Of a DNA stretch of 64,000 nucleotides, positions 36,501 to 48,500 are shown piece after piece. The DNA is from Steromphala cineraria (lineage: Eukaryota; Mollusca; Gastropoda; Trochida; Trochidae): assembly GCA_916613615.1 (NCBI GenBank), contig OU744736.1, forward strand, positions 3,994,330 through 4,058,329. Direction: 5' to 3'. The number at the start of each line of letters is the position of its first letter. Positions within the stretch are counted from its first letter, which is position 1. The position numbers and the translations under genes are program-made. The notes under the pieces were generated by a model, which did not search any database, had not been told where the DNA came from, and worked only from the letters and a program-made list of their open reading frames with translations.

Positions 36501-39500
36501 TCTGTTCTTTCCCATCCTTTCACGCAATATCAATGTTATTATAACTAGATGGCGGTATATAAGATAGATAAGACGTGGTCCGTGGGATAATCAATAATAA
36601 AGGATGTTTGTCCTCGTGATATGCCCGTTGGAAAATCCCGCGGCAAACACGCTTTGTTATTAATGATACACGGGGCCAATGTCTTATTCATAAGTTGGAC
36701 CTTAAGCAGGTTGATATTATACAGTGACTTTATTCGTACAAAAGATTTCCCTATAGTGTTATATCTGAGGAGATGCGTTAATCCAATATAAACAAATTAT
36801 TCCAGATATGTAAATAATTGTTAAATTAATATTAGTACTTACATGGAGTTTTTTTTTTAAATTGAACAACATTCACTGCATGAAAAGAAGTTCTTTACAA
36901 GATATTTACAAAGGATTAAATATCTTGTAAAGTACTTATTTACAAGATATTTACAAAGATTAAAGTACTTATTTACAAAAATAATCAAGGTAATAAATAT
37001 CTATTAAAGATGATATTTACAAGATATTTATTATTTTGTAAATGTTTGTAAAGGTTTGTAAAGGTTTGTAAAGTTTTGTAAATATCATCTTTAATAGATA
37101 TTTATTACCTTGATTATTTTTGACTTTGAAAAGTGATAATTGGCAAAATGTTGACTTTGAAAAGAAATAATTTGAAAAATGATGACTTTGAAAAGTCACA
37201 ATTGGTGAAAAGTTGACTTTGAAAAGTAACAATTGGTGAAAAGTTGACTTTGAAAAGTAATAATTTGAAAAATGTTGACTTTGAAAAGTAACAATTGGTG
37301 AAAAGTTGACTTCGAAAAGTAATAATTTGATAAAATGTTGACTTTGAAAAGAAATAATTTGGTGAATGATGACTTTGTAAATAAATGATTTGTGAAATGT
37401 AGACTTTGAAAGAAATGATTTGATGAAAGGATGTCTTTTGAAAGAAATAATTTGATGAAATGTTGATTTTGAAAAGAATTAAGGTGAAATATTGACTTTG
37501 AAAGGTATTAATTTGAAGAAATGTTGGTTTTTTTAAATTAATGATTTGATGAAGTGTTTACTTTCAAAAGTAGTAATTTGGTGAAATGTTGACTTTGAAA
37601 ACTGATATGTTTGAAGAAGTGTTGACTTTGAAAAGAAATAATTGGTGAAATGTTGACTTTCAAAAGAAATAATTTGATGAAATGTTGATTTTATAAATTT
37701 ATTAGTTGATGAAATGTTGAGTTTGAAGAGAAAAAAATTGTGGAATGGTGACTTTGAAATAAATATTTTTTTTGAAATGTTGACTTTCAAAATAAATAAT
37801 GGTGAAATGTTTACTTTCAAAAGTAATGATTTGGTGAAATGTTGACTTTGAAAACTGATATGTTTGAAGAAGTGTTGACTTTGAAAAGTAATAATTGGTG
37901 AAATGTTGACTTTCAAAAGAAATAATTTGATGAAATGTTGATTTTAAAAAGTTAATAGTTGATGAAATATTCAGTTTGAAGAGAAAAAATAATGAAATGG
38001 TGACTTTGAAATAAATATTTTTTTTGAAATGTTGACTTTCAAAAGAAATAATGGTGAAATGTTTACTTTGATATGTTATAATTTGATGAAATGTTGACTT
38101 GGAAAATTAATAATTTGATGGAATGTTGATTTTGAAAAGAAATAATAGTGAAATGTTTACTTTGATAAGTAATAGTTTGGTGAAATGTTGACTTTGAAAT
38201 ATATAATTTGATGAAATGTTGACTTTAAAGGGGCAGTAGCACGTTTTTAGGGGGAATATATGGTGATGTCACGAAAATTAAAATTAGTGGTTCCAATTGA
38301 ACAACAATGTATTTAAACTATATGAAGTAGTAATAATTCAAATGTATAAGGTAAAGTTTAGCCATGCGATGACATTTTCTTACACAAAATGAATTAAAGG
38401 TGTTCACACAAAAATGGCCGCCAATGGATTTTATATGAATCTTCATACTTTGTCCTCTGACTATGGATGACTGGCTTTTGTAATGAGATTTTTGGCACTG
38501 TCAATATAATACATTTAGCAATAACTCACAATTATCAGTGAAATATCTTAAATATGAAATTATTAAAAAAAAGTGCTACTGCCCCTTTAAAAAGAAATTA
38601 CATTAATCTCAAAGACTATACCTGAATAAACAAACATTCATAAAGCAACTACCCGACAAATAAACTTGGCAAGTTTTCAATAAATGTTTATCTTGGAGCA
38701 TAAAATAGAAATCATCAATCTATCATCTGCTACCTACTCTGACTCCAAAACCCTCCTCGTTAAGATTAACGACATTCAATTAACAATAAGCTCAGATGAC
38801 TAAACTGAATATACGAACACTTAACAAGCATCTACCCGACAATTAAACTTGGCGAGTTTTCAATAAATGTTTATCTTGGAGCATAGAGAAGAAATCATCA
38901 ATCCATCGTCTGCTACCTGCTCTGACTCCAAAACCCTCTTCGTTAAGATTAACGACATTCAATTAACAATAATCTCAGATGACTATACCTGAATATACAA
39001 ACAATCAACAAGCAACTACCCGACAATTAAGCTTGGCGAGTTTTCAATAAATGTTTATCTTGGAGCATAAAATAGAAATCATCAATCCATCGTCTGCTAC
39101 CTGCTCTGACTCCAATACCCTCCTCGTTAAGTTAAACTACATCCAATTAACATAAATCTCAGATGACTAAACTGAATATACAAACACTTAACAAGCAACT
39201 ACCCGACAATTAAACTGGCGAGTTTTCAATAAATGTTTAATTGGAGCATAAAATAGAAATCATCAATCCATCGTCTGCTACCTGCTCTGACTCCAATACC
39301 CTCATCGTTAAGTTAAACTACATCCAATTAACATTAATCTCAAAGACTATACCTGAAAATACAAACATTTAAAAAGCAACTACCCGACAAATAAACTTGG
39401 CAAGTTTTCAATAAATGTTTATCTTGGAGCATAAAATAGAAATCATCAATCTATCATCTGCTACCTGCTCTGACTCCAATACCCTCCTCGTTAAGTTAAA

Positions 39501-42500
39501 CTACATCCAATTAACATAAATCTCAGATGACTAAACTGAATATACGAACACTTAACAAGCATCTACCCGACAATTAAACTTGGCGAGTTTTAAATAAATG
39601 TTTATCTTGGAGCATAGAGAAGAAATCATCAATCCATCGTCTGCTACCTGCTCTGACTCCAATACCCTCCTCGTTAAGATTAACGACATTCAATTAACAA
39701 TAATCTCAGATGACTATACCTGAATATACAAACAATCAACAAGCAACTACCCGACAATTAAGCTTGGCGAGTTTTCAATAAATGTTTAATTGGAGCATAA
39801 AATAGAAATCATCAATCCATCGTCTGCTACCTGCTCTGACTCCAATACCCTCCTCGTTAAGTTAAACTACATCCAATTAACATAAATCTCAGATGACTAA
39901 ACTGAATATACAAACACTTAACAAGCAACTACCCGACAATTAAACTGGCGAGTTTTCAATAAATGTTTAATTGGAGCATAAAATAGAAACCATCAATCTA
40001 TCTTCTGCTACCTGCTCTGACTCCAATACCCTCATCGTTAAGTTAAACTACATCCAATTAACATTAATCTCAAAGACTATATCTGAATATACAAACATTT
40101 AAAAAGCAACTACCCGACAAATAAACTTGGCAAGTTTTCATTAAATGTTTATCTTGGAGCATAAAATAGAAATCATCAATCTATCATCTGCTACCTGCTC
40201 TGACTCCAATACCCTCCTCGTTAAGATTAACGACATTCAATTAACAATAATCTCAGATGACTATACCTGAATATACAAACAATCAACAAGCAACTACCCG
40301 ACAATTAAGCTTGGCGAGTTTTCAATAAATGTTTAATTGGAGCATAAAATAGAAATCATCAATCCATCGTCTGCTACCTGCTCTGACTCCAATACCCTCC
40401 TCGTTAAGATTAACGACATTCAATTAACAATAATCTCAGATGACTATACCTGAATATACAAACAATCAACAAGCAACTACCCGACAATTAAGCTTGGCGA
40501 GTTTTCAATAAATGTTTATCTTGGAGCATAGAGAAGAAATCATCAATCCATCGTCTGCTACCTGCTCTGACTCCAATACCCTCATCGTTAAGTTAAACTA
40601 CATCCAATTAACATTAATCTCAAAGACTATACCTGAATATACAAACATTTAAAAAGCAGCTTCCCGACAATTAAACTTGGCGAGGTTTCAATAAAAGTTT
40701 AATTGGAGCATAAAATAGAAATCATCAATCTATCATCTGCTACCTGCTCTGACTCCAATACCCTCCTCGTTAAGATTAACGACATTCAATTAACAATAAT
40801 CTCAGATGACTATACCTGAATATACAAACAATCAACAAGCAACTACCCGACAATTAAGCTTGGCGAGTTTTCAATAAATGTTTATCTTGGAGCATAGAGA
40901 AGAAATCATCAATCCATCGTCTGCTACCTGCTCTGACTCCAATACCCTCCTCGTTAAGTTAAAAAACATCCAATTAACATTAATCTCAAAGACTATACCT
41001 GAATATACAAACATTTAAAAAGCAGCTTCCCGACAATTAAACTTGGCGAGTTTTCAATTAAAGTTTAATTGGAGCATAAAATAGAAATCATCAATCTATC
41101 ATCTGCTACCTTCTCTGACTCCAATACCCTCTTCGTTAAGTTTAACTAAATCCAATTAACATAAATCTCAGATGACTAACATGAATATACAAACACTTAA
41201 CAAGCATCTACCCGACAATTAAACTTGGCGAGTTTTCAATAAATGTTTATCTTGGAGCATTGAGTAGAAGTTAACACTCATACAGAATGACAATATGAAA
41301 TTCCGACTTTCATTTTTTTTTAATTCTTAAAATGTTCTGAAATTGATCAAAGTTTATTTTCAATTTATTCTTATATCAAATTATTATTGAATTATTTGCT
41401 ATTTTGGGAGATGATAACTTTCATGAAATATTTAGTTTGAAGTTTAGTTTGATGTTGTTTAAAAGTTAACTTTGATAAATATGAAAAGTATGTTGTCTCT
41501 TTTTAATGTTTTTAGAATATATTTAAAGATATTCGAATTCAGTTAACATTCCCAATGAAAAATAATCCTTCATTGAGTATATTATTGTAAGTGTACAGTT
41601 AAACAATACGCTATACTGATTAGTGAATGAATGGTTTATAACCATGAAGTTCACACAAAAAATGACATAGAAAAAAAACAACAAATAAACATGTTTGATT
41701 TTGGGAGCATGCGTAGACAGGTTTTGACACTCTTTCAAAATATCCACTGCAGTTGTTTATGTTCTTATGATATCAGTGATATAAACGTATCTAAAGATGG
41801 AAGTAATGAATATTATACATTGCTAAAAGATGGACAAACCAATAAATATCTAATCAGGCTCTAAAAATGAAATCACTATCATAATAGATTGACCTTGAAA
41901 TAACACTGTCTCAAGATGCACGCCACTGATTGAAGCATAGCAATCGTAGAACAAACACGTGCATATGCTTTCATCGGACAAAAGTCTTCATGTAGCCACA
42001 CCCCTGTTCAATACCCATTGAAACACCGTCTATTCCATGCCCACAGTTTGCTTTTTTTACTTAATATTTGCGTTTTTGCACAATATCCTCTTTGCATCTG
42101 TTATTCAGTCATGTGAAGGTGGAATATTGTTTTTGCATTCTGAATTTATTTTTCAAAGTAGAGATTTAAGTACGTAAAATGTATCATAAAGGTTCCCTTT
42201 TAAGTCGAGTATGTAATAATGTGACATTATACATAAACGGTTTAATAAGATGTTTGTGGGTTCAATAACATTTCAATAGGTCAATTAGAGCAAAATTTTG
42301 TTTTCATCTTTTGTTGAATGTCTCACACCATCTCGGATCTGACATTACTAATACAAAATACATATTTTACATCATATGCAGAATTCATACAGGGACAAAA
42401 GGATATAGATATAACTACAATAAGTCAATCTGTTTAAGCTGTAAAGTTACAGGACTTGCTCACCAGAAATATAGAACACGCCCATCACGTGTAAACAGAT

Positions 42501-45500
42501 TTAGGATATATTTACAAGCATTCGTATATAACGAGATATTTTTCAAAATTAGCATGTCAACCACATCAACTTTATTTCAAAGTAACCATTTCATCAAAAG
42601 TATCATCTCTCAATATAGCCAATAATTATGATGCATCTACTTTGGAAATCACTTGTGAACAATATAACAACTTCAGTGTCAACAACTTCCTAATTTCAAA
42701 TATATTAGAAAGTCAGAACTCATATTTTCATTTTGTATGAGTATTGATTTTTACTCTAAACCCCAAGATATACATTTAGTGAAAACTCGCCAAGCTTAAT
42801 TGTCGTGTACTTGCTTGTTAAGTGTTTGTATATTCAGGTATAGTCATGTGAGCTTTATGTTAATTGAATGTCGTTTAACTTAGCGAAGAGGGTATTGGAG
42901 TCAGAGCAGGTAGCAGACGATAGATTGATAATTGTTACTCTATAATCCAAGATATACATTTAGTGAAAACTCGCCAAGCTTAATTGTCGGGTAGTTGCTT
43001 GTTGATTGTTTGTATATTCAGGTATAGTCATCTGAGATTATTGTTATTTGAATGTCGTTTAACTTAACGAGGAGGGTATCGGAGTAAGAGCATGTAGCAG
43101 ATGATAGATTGATGCAAATAGCATTGATTGCCCTTGAACAGAACGAAGGGGCCTAAAATAGTATATGGTAACATTTGAATTGGTAGATTTTACACAATAA
43201 TAAATATGTTTATTATATGATCAGCAATGAAATACTGGGTTTTATCAGTGAAATAAACTGTCTATCAGGCACCAGTGACGATATATTATATTTTCACTGT
43301 GACCAGTGACGATATATTATATCGTCACTGGTCAGGTGCCGGACCTGCGCCACTCGTGAAATATCAACTTTACCCATGACACTCGATGAAATAAACCTGG
43401 TATTTGGAAAACAACATTAAGTATCCTCTATCTATTAGGGTCAAAATGTTTTTGACGCTACATATTTACAAATAAAATAATCCAAAGTAAACTTTCTTTC
43501 AGAAACATTGCAAATAAAAAGTCTCATTGAGAATATTTTTCTCAAAAATATGCAGTCATGAAATGAAAATTACTCAATACGTTTGCCCATGAAGCTGAAC
43601 TTTAAAAAATACATCATCAAAATGTTCACAAAGTAGTTATCACAACAATTGTAATACAGACAAACTGAAAGACAATGATATCTATTCAACTTGCACTCGC
43701 TGGTTACATAATAAAAATAGATAATAAAAATAGATTAAACGTTCACAAATAAAAAAAATTTCTGAACTAGCATGTCAACAACATCAAACTATACTTCAAA
43801 GTAAACACTTCATCAAAATTATAAACCCTCAAAATAGCCCTTTTTCATACGGGCTATACTTTGAAAATAACCTTTGAACAATATGACAGCTTCAGAGCCA
43901 ATGATGTACACCAAATTCAATTATATTTAAAAGTCAGAATTTCAAATTTTCACTTTGTCTGAGCGTTAACTTCTCCAAGATAAACATTGATTAAAACTCT
44001 CCAAGCTTGATTGTCAAGTAGTTACATTAAATTGTTTGTATATTCATGTATTATCATCTTATATATTGATTGAATGTCGTTAAACTTAACAAGACAGGTA
44101 TTGGAGTCAGAGCAGGTAGCAGACTATAGATTGATGCTAAGAGCATTGATATCCCTTTGACGGGACAAAGTGGCCTCAACATTATATTGTTGAATTTGAA
44201 TTGGTAAATTTTACACATGAAGCAGTATGTCTTTCATAATCAAAATATCAGTGACACCATGATGTACATGGTAACATGATATAGTGTAATATACTATCAA
44301 TGTGAATATGTCACCCAGACAAAGACAAGTACTACAGTATATCTTGCTGTTCACTAATTTTAAACAACACAGAATTAATGCCCTTACTATGATTAACAAT
44401 AACATAAACAATAAGTTAATATTCAACTGAACCTAATTGGTTTCAAAGTCAACATTTCAATAGAATCATTATTTACGAAATTAGGATTTATCTCCTCATT
44501 TTTTTGTGTGTGTGGCAAATAAAGGATTTTTGTACTATACATTCGATGAGCCTTTAATGGGTAAAGCTATTTGATTCTCATTATTTAGTTTATTGCACTA
44601 ACAATAACATAACAGATGCAGTGACACACTGTGTTTATAAGGTAGTAAAGTGGTATGCATGCATGAAGACTTAACGAGCCTTTGGCTGAATCCTTGACAT
44701 GTAGAATCTTGGCAATGTTTGATTTGTCATAGCTTCTTTTTTCATTGTCAGTGAGGTCATGGGTTGCGCTTTTTTTGCAAATATGTTATAAATATATTAT
44801 TTAAAAGTGTAAAGCTACATATAAAAACCTTTTACATTTAGGATAACTGATTGGAACATAAAATCTTGAAATTCTATTTCTTATGATTATATCTAAACAA
44901 TCAACAATTACGGTTGATTAATTAATTAACAAATATGTTGTATTAAGTAGATGATTTGATTAAATGAAATCATCAATTCATAGATTCAACCTGTTTCTCA
45001 AAATCATTAGATAAATCATGTTAACTATTTAATACTTGGTTTTTCCAACAATAGGTCTACATCAGGTAGAGAATGCACCAAATGACGAAAAACCTTTCAT
45101 TCTTTCATTATTGTCTACTCTTATGCCTGGGTGAGGATCCGGTGGGGTATCAGGCGACGTATCAACTTTACCATCTTAATTCATTAGTTACTACTTAGTT
45201 ACATGTAGTTAGTACTTAAAATAACAATGTACATTCTCCATATGTATCTACGCTGCAATCACCGTCCACCTGTATCACTTTTTGTATCACTTTATGTAAC
45301 TGCCGATAAGTTGTGTAACTTAAGGTTATATTAATAAAGAATTGAATTGAATTGAATTGAAATTGACAATTTCTAATACCTACTATATATTTAACGTTTA
45401 AACACATTTAGACTATAACAAGTTTTAAAGATCTATTGCAGTATAAGGTGTTTTATGTATCCGTCAAGAAACTAATGATGGACACCTCGCCGACAGGAAA

Positions 45501-48500
45501 TTAAAAACTGCAACAACCGCTAACCTCGATCACTTTTCGATTTACTTTCAAAGATATTTCAACTAAATAAGAACTGGGTGTGCTTTTTGTCAATTTGTCC
45601 AATAAACACCTTCAATTAGCTTTTTATTAAGACTGCGTAATTAACGGCTATAAAAAACCTACCTGAGATAGGGGCCATAAAACTCGCGCGGGTGTGACGT
45701 AATAAACAGACTATATAGAGTAGCGCATCATTAATTGAACTGAAATACCGCCTTAAATAATTGTTTATTTACAAGTGATGTTGATATCTTTATTACTTCA
45801 AACGCTTAATAGTGTTACATCGTCAAATGACTAATCCAACTGAGTGTTTATAATTTTCTGAAAATCGTTAATGAATGGGTTTATTTGGTGATCTCGTTAA
45901 GATAGATGTATAGAGCTCGTTGTAATCATTCTGAATATATGACGTCTCAAAAATGGCGTGTGACCAGTCATGCATTCACGGGTCTGTCGCGAGACAGATC
46001 TAGCTGCCCATCAAGTCGGCATTCAAAAACGGCTTTAGTTACTAAACTGAACATAATTGAGTATCAACCTTTGACACACTATAAAATATTTAATCAGACA
46101 TACTTATATTCAAAAGAAAATAGCAACATATGTTTGTGGTTATATGATGTTTAACATTTAAACACATTTACACTCAAACAAGTTTTAAAGATCTATTGCA
46201 GTGTAAGGTGTTTATGTAAACGTCAATAAACTATTGATGGACACCTCACCGACAGGAAATTAAAAACTGCAATGAGATATTTTTAAAATTATTTTATTAT
46301 TGCGTCACGCAAATGTTGACATGTCGTATACATAAAAATTAGCACCATATACATAAAACAACATTTGCCCGGCATACAAGATGGTCGATCCCAATGAACA
46401 GTGCTAGGGTAGGCTTTTACGCTGAGAGTTGATCCAGGCGTTGAGCCATGAAGCATATCAAGCATGAGCTAACGGCATTGCCATTCAATACACAATCAAC
46501 ATCTTAATTAATGAGATATTCCAACAGGTGTATTCGTTAAGCTACCTACAAGTGAGGGGAATTTAACTTCTAGTAAGCTGTTTGGATTCCTCAAATCAGT
46601 GATTAGTTTTTCTTTTTCTTATGAAAATGAGAAAATATTTCACAAACTAAAGACAATAGTAAACATTTCCAGTATCTCATGATTAATTTTTCATCAAAAA
46701 TCTTCATTCAACAACACAATGGATTTTATAAGTCTATGTTTTACAAAAGGTCAACATTTGAAATTATCAAATTTTCCTTAAAAGTTAATATTCCATCTGA
46801 AAAATTAACACCCATTAAATGCGTAATGAATACATCGAACTGATTATGTAACAGTATTGTCACTCAATAGACAATCAACACCTTGACTTATGAGTTATTT
46901 AGCAAGTGTATTCGTTAAGCTACAACCTAATGAGTGGAAATAATTTCCAACAAGCTGTTTTCATTTTTCAACACTGTATTTATTATTCATATTAGTTAAA
47001 ATAAGGAAATTATCAAATTATATCTTTTCTAAGTCATCATTTCACAAATTTCACAAAATATTTCTTTTTTTAAGTCAAAATGTCATCAAATTATTACTTT
47101 TCAAAGTAATTATTTCACCAAACTCATATGTTTTCAAAGTCTTCATATCATTCATTATTACTTTCCAAAGTCAACATTTAACAAAACGTATAAGTTCCCA
47201 AAGTCATCATTTCACTAATTCTTCCTCTTCAAGTCATAATTTTACCAAAATTATTCCTCTTCAAAGTCATCATTTAACCAAATTACTTCTTTTAAAAGTC
47301 AACATCTTATAAAATGTTCACGTTTCAAAGTAAACATCTAATAAAATAATCACTTTTCAAAGTCACTATTTCATCAAATTATTTCCTTTCAAAGTCATCA
47401 TTTCACCAATTATTTCTTTTCAAATTCAACATTTCATCAAATTATTATTTTTCAAAGCATTTTTTCACTATTTCACCAACCTATTAGTTTCCAATGTCAT
47501 CATTTCACTAATTATTTCTCTTCAAATTTATCATTTCATCAAATGATTCCTCTTCAAGTCATAATTTCACCAAATTATTCCTATTCAGAGTCATCATTTA
47601 AACAAATTATCTCTTTTCAAAGCCAACATTTCGAAGAATTATATTTCTCTTCAAACTCAACAAATTCATCTTGTATTTTTCAAAGTCAACATTTCATGAA
47701 ATCATCACTTTTGAAAGTCAACATCCCATAAAATTTGTACTTTTCAAAGTTACCATTTGATGAAATTGTTGATATTAAAAGTAAAAATTTCATCAAATTA
47801 TTTCTTTTTAAAGTCAACATTTTACCAATTATCACTTTTCAAAGTCAACACTTCACCAAACATATTAGTTTTCAAAGTCATCATTTCACTAATTGTTTCT
47901 CTTCAAAGTCATCATTTCACCAAATTATTATTTTTGAAAGTAAACATTTCATCAAATCATTAATTTCCAAAGCCAACATTTCTTCAAATTAATACCTTTC
48001 AAAGTCAATATTTCAACTTAATTTATTTTCAAAATCAACATTTCATCAAATTATTTCTTTCAAAGATATCATTTCACAAATTATTTCTTTCCAAAGTCAT
48101 CCTTTCACAAATTATTTCTATCCAAAGTCAACATTTCATCAAATATTTCTTTCAAAGTCAACATTTACCATTTTTTTTACTTTCAAAGTCTACATTACAG
48201 ATTAAAGATGATATTTACAAATATTTACAAAAATTTACAAATATTTACAAATATTTACAAAAATTTACAAAGGATTAAAGATGATATTTACAAAGAAATA
48301 AATATCTTGTAAAGATGATATTTACAAAAAAATAAATATCTTGTAAAGGTAATAAATATCTTCATTTCACCCAGTGATTATTATCTTGGGATTTAGTCAC
48401 ATATCATCTAATTTCATAAAATATCCCTCTGTTTATCGTTTTTGGAAAGAACTATATATTGATATCATTTACTAAATGTGTTGACATTTGATGAACCATA

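Larger units (their letters stand above)
34943..36880 (+). other. First part of sulfotransferase intron 4
   Basis: No exon is recognised. It holds a 21-bp tandem repeat (35590-35650), a tRNA-like segment (35766-35838) and a perfect 14-bp inverted pair, GATATTAACCTGTC at 36088-36101 and its reverse complement at 36158-36171. Confidence 0.6.
36885..48375. mobile_element. Foldback-like symmetric repeat structure of about 11.5 kb
   Basis: Two arrays of about 32-bp units face each other: 37121-38225 with TGAAATGTTGACTTTGAAAA, and 47000-48195 with its reverse complement. Outside each array lies TTTACAA/GATATTTAC-rich sequence (36890-37110; 48195-48365) sharing GATGATATTTACAA and AAATATCTTGTAAA. 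Inside, the 183-bp satellite (38590-41275) is also mirrored by diverged inverted units at 42770-43110 and 43975-44170. The layout resembles foldback elements, whose long inverted ends are built of tandem repeats. No transposase was found, and target duplications could not be fixed. Confidence 0.55.

Noticed and set aside
37533..37916. 127-codon minus-strand frame in the 32-bp array (also 47543-47992 on the + strand)
   Set aside because: The translation (KVNIS, FQSQHF repeated) is only the tandem unit read in frame.
41631..41864. 77-codon frame in the foldback core as a transposase remnant
   Set aside because: No DDE, zinc-finger or other motif recognised; probably chance.
45390..46275. LTR retrotransposon
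   Set aside because: The 124-bp repeats lack clear TG...CA ends, and the 636-bp interior has no primer site, polypurine tract or coding sequence.
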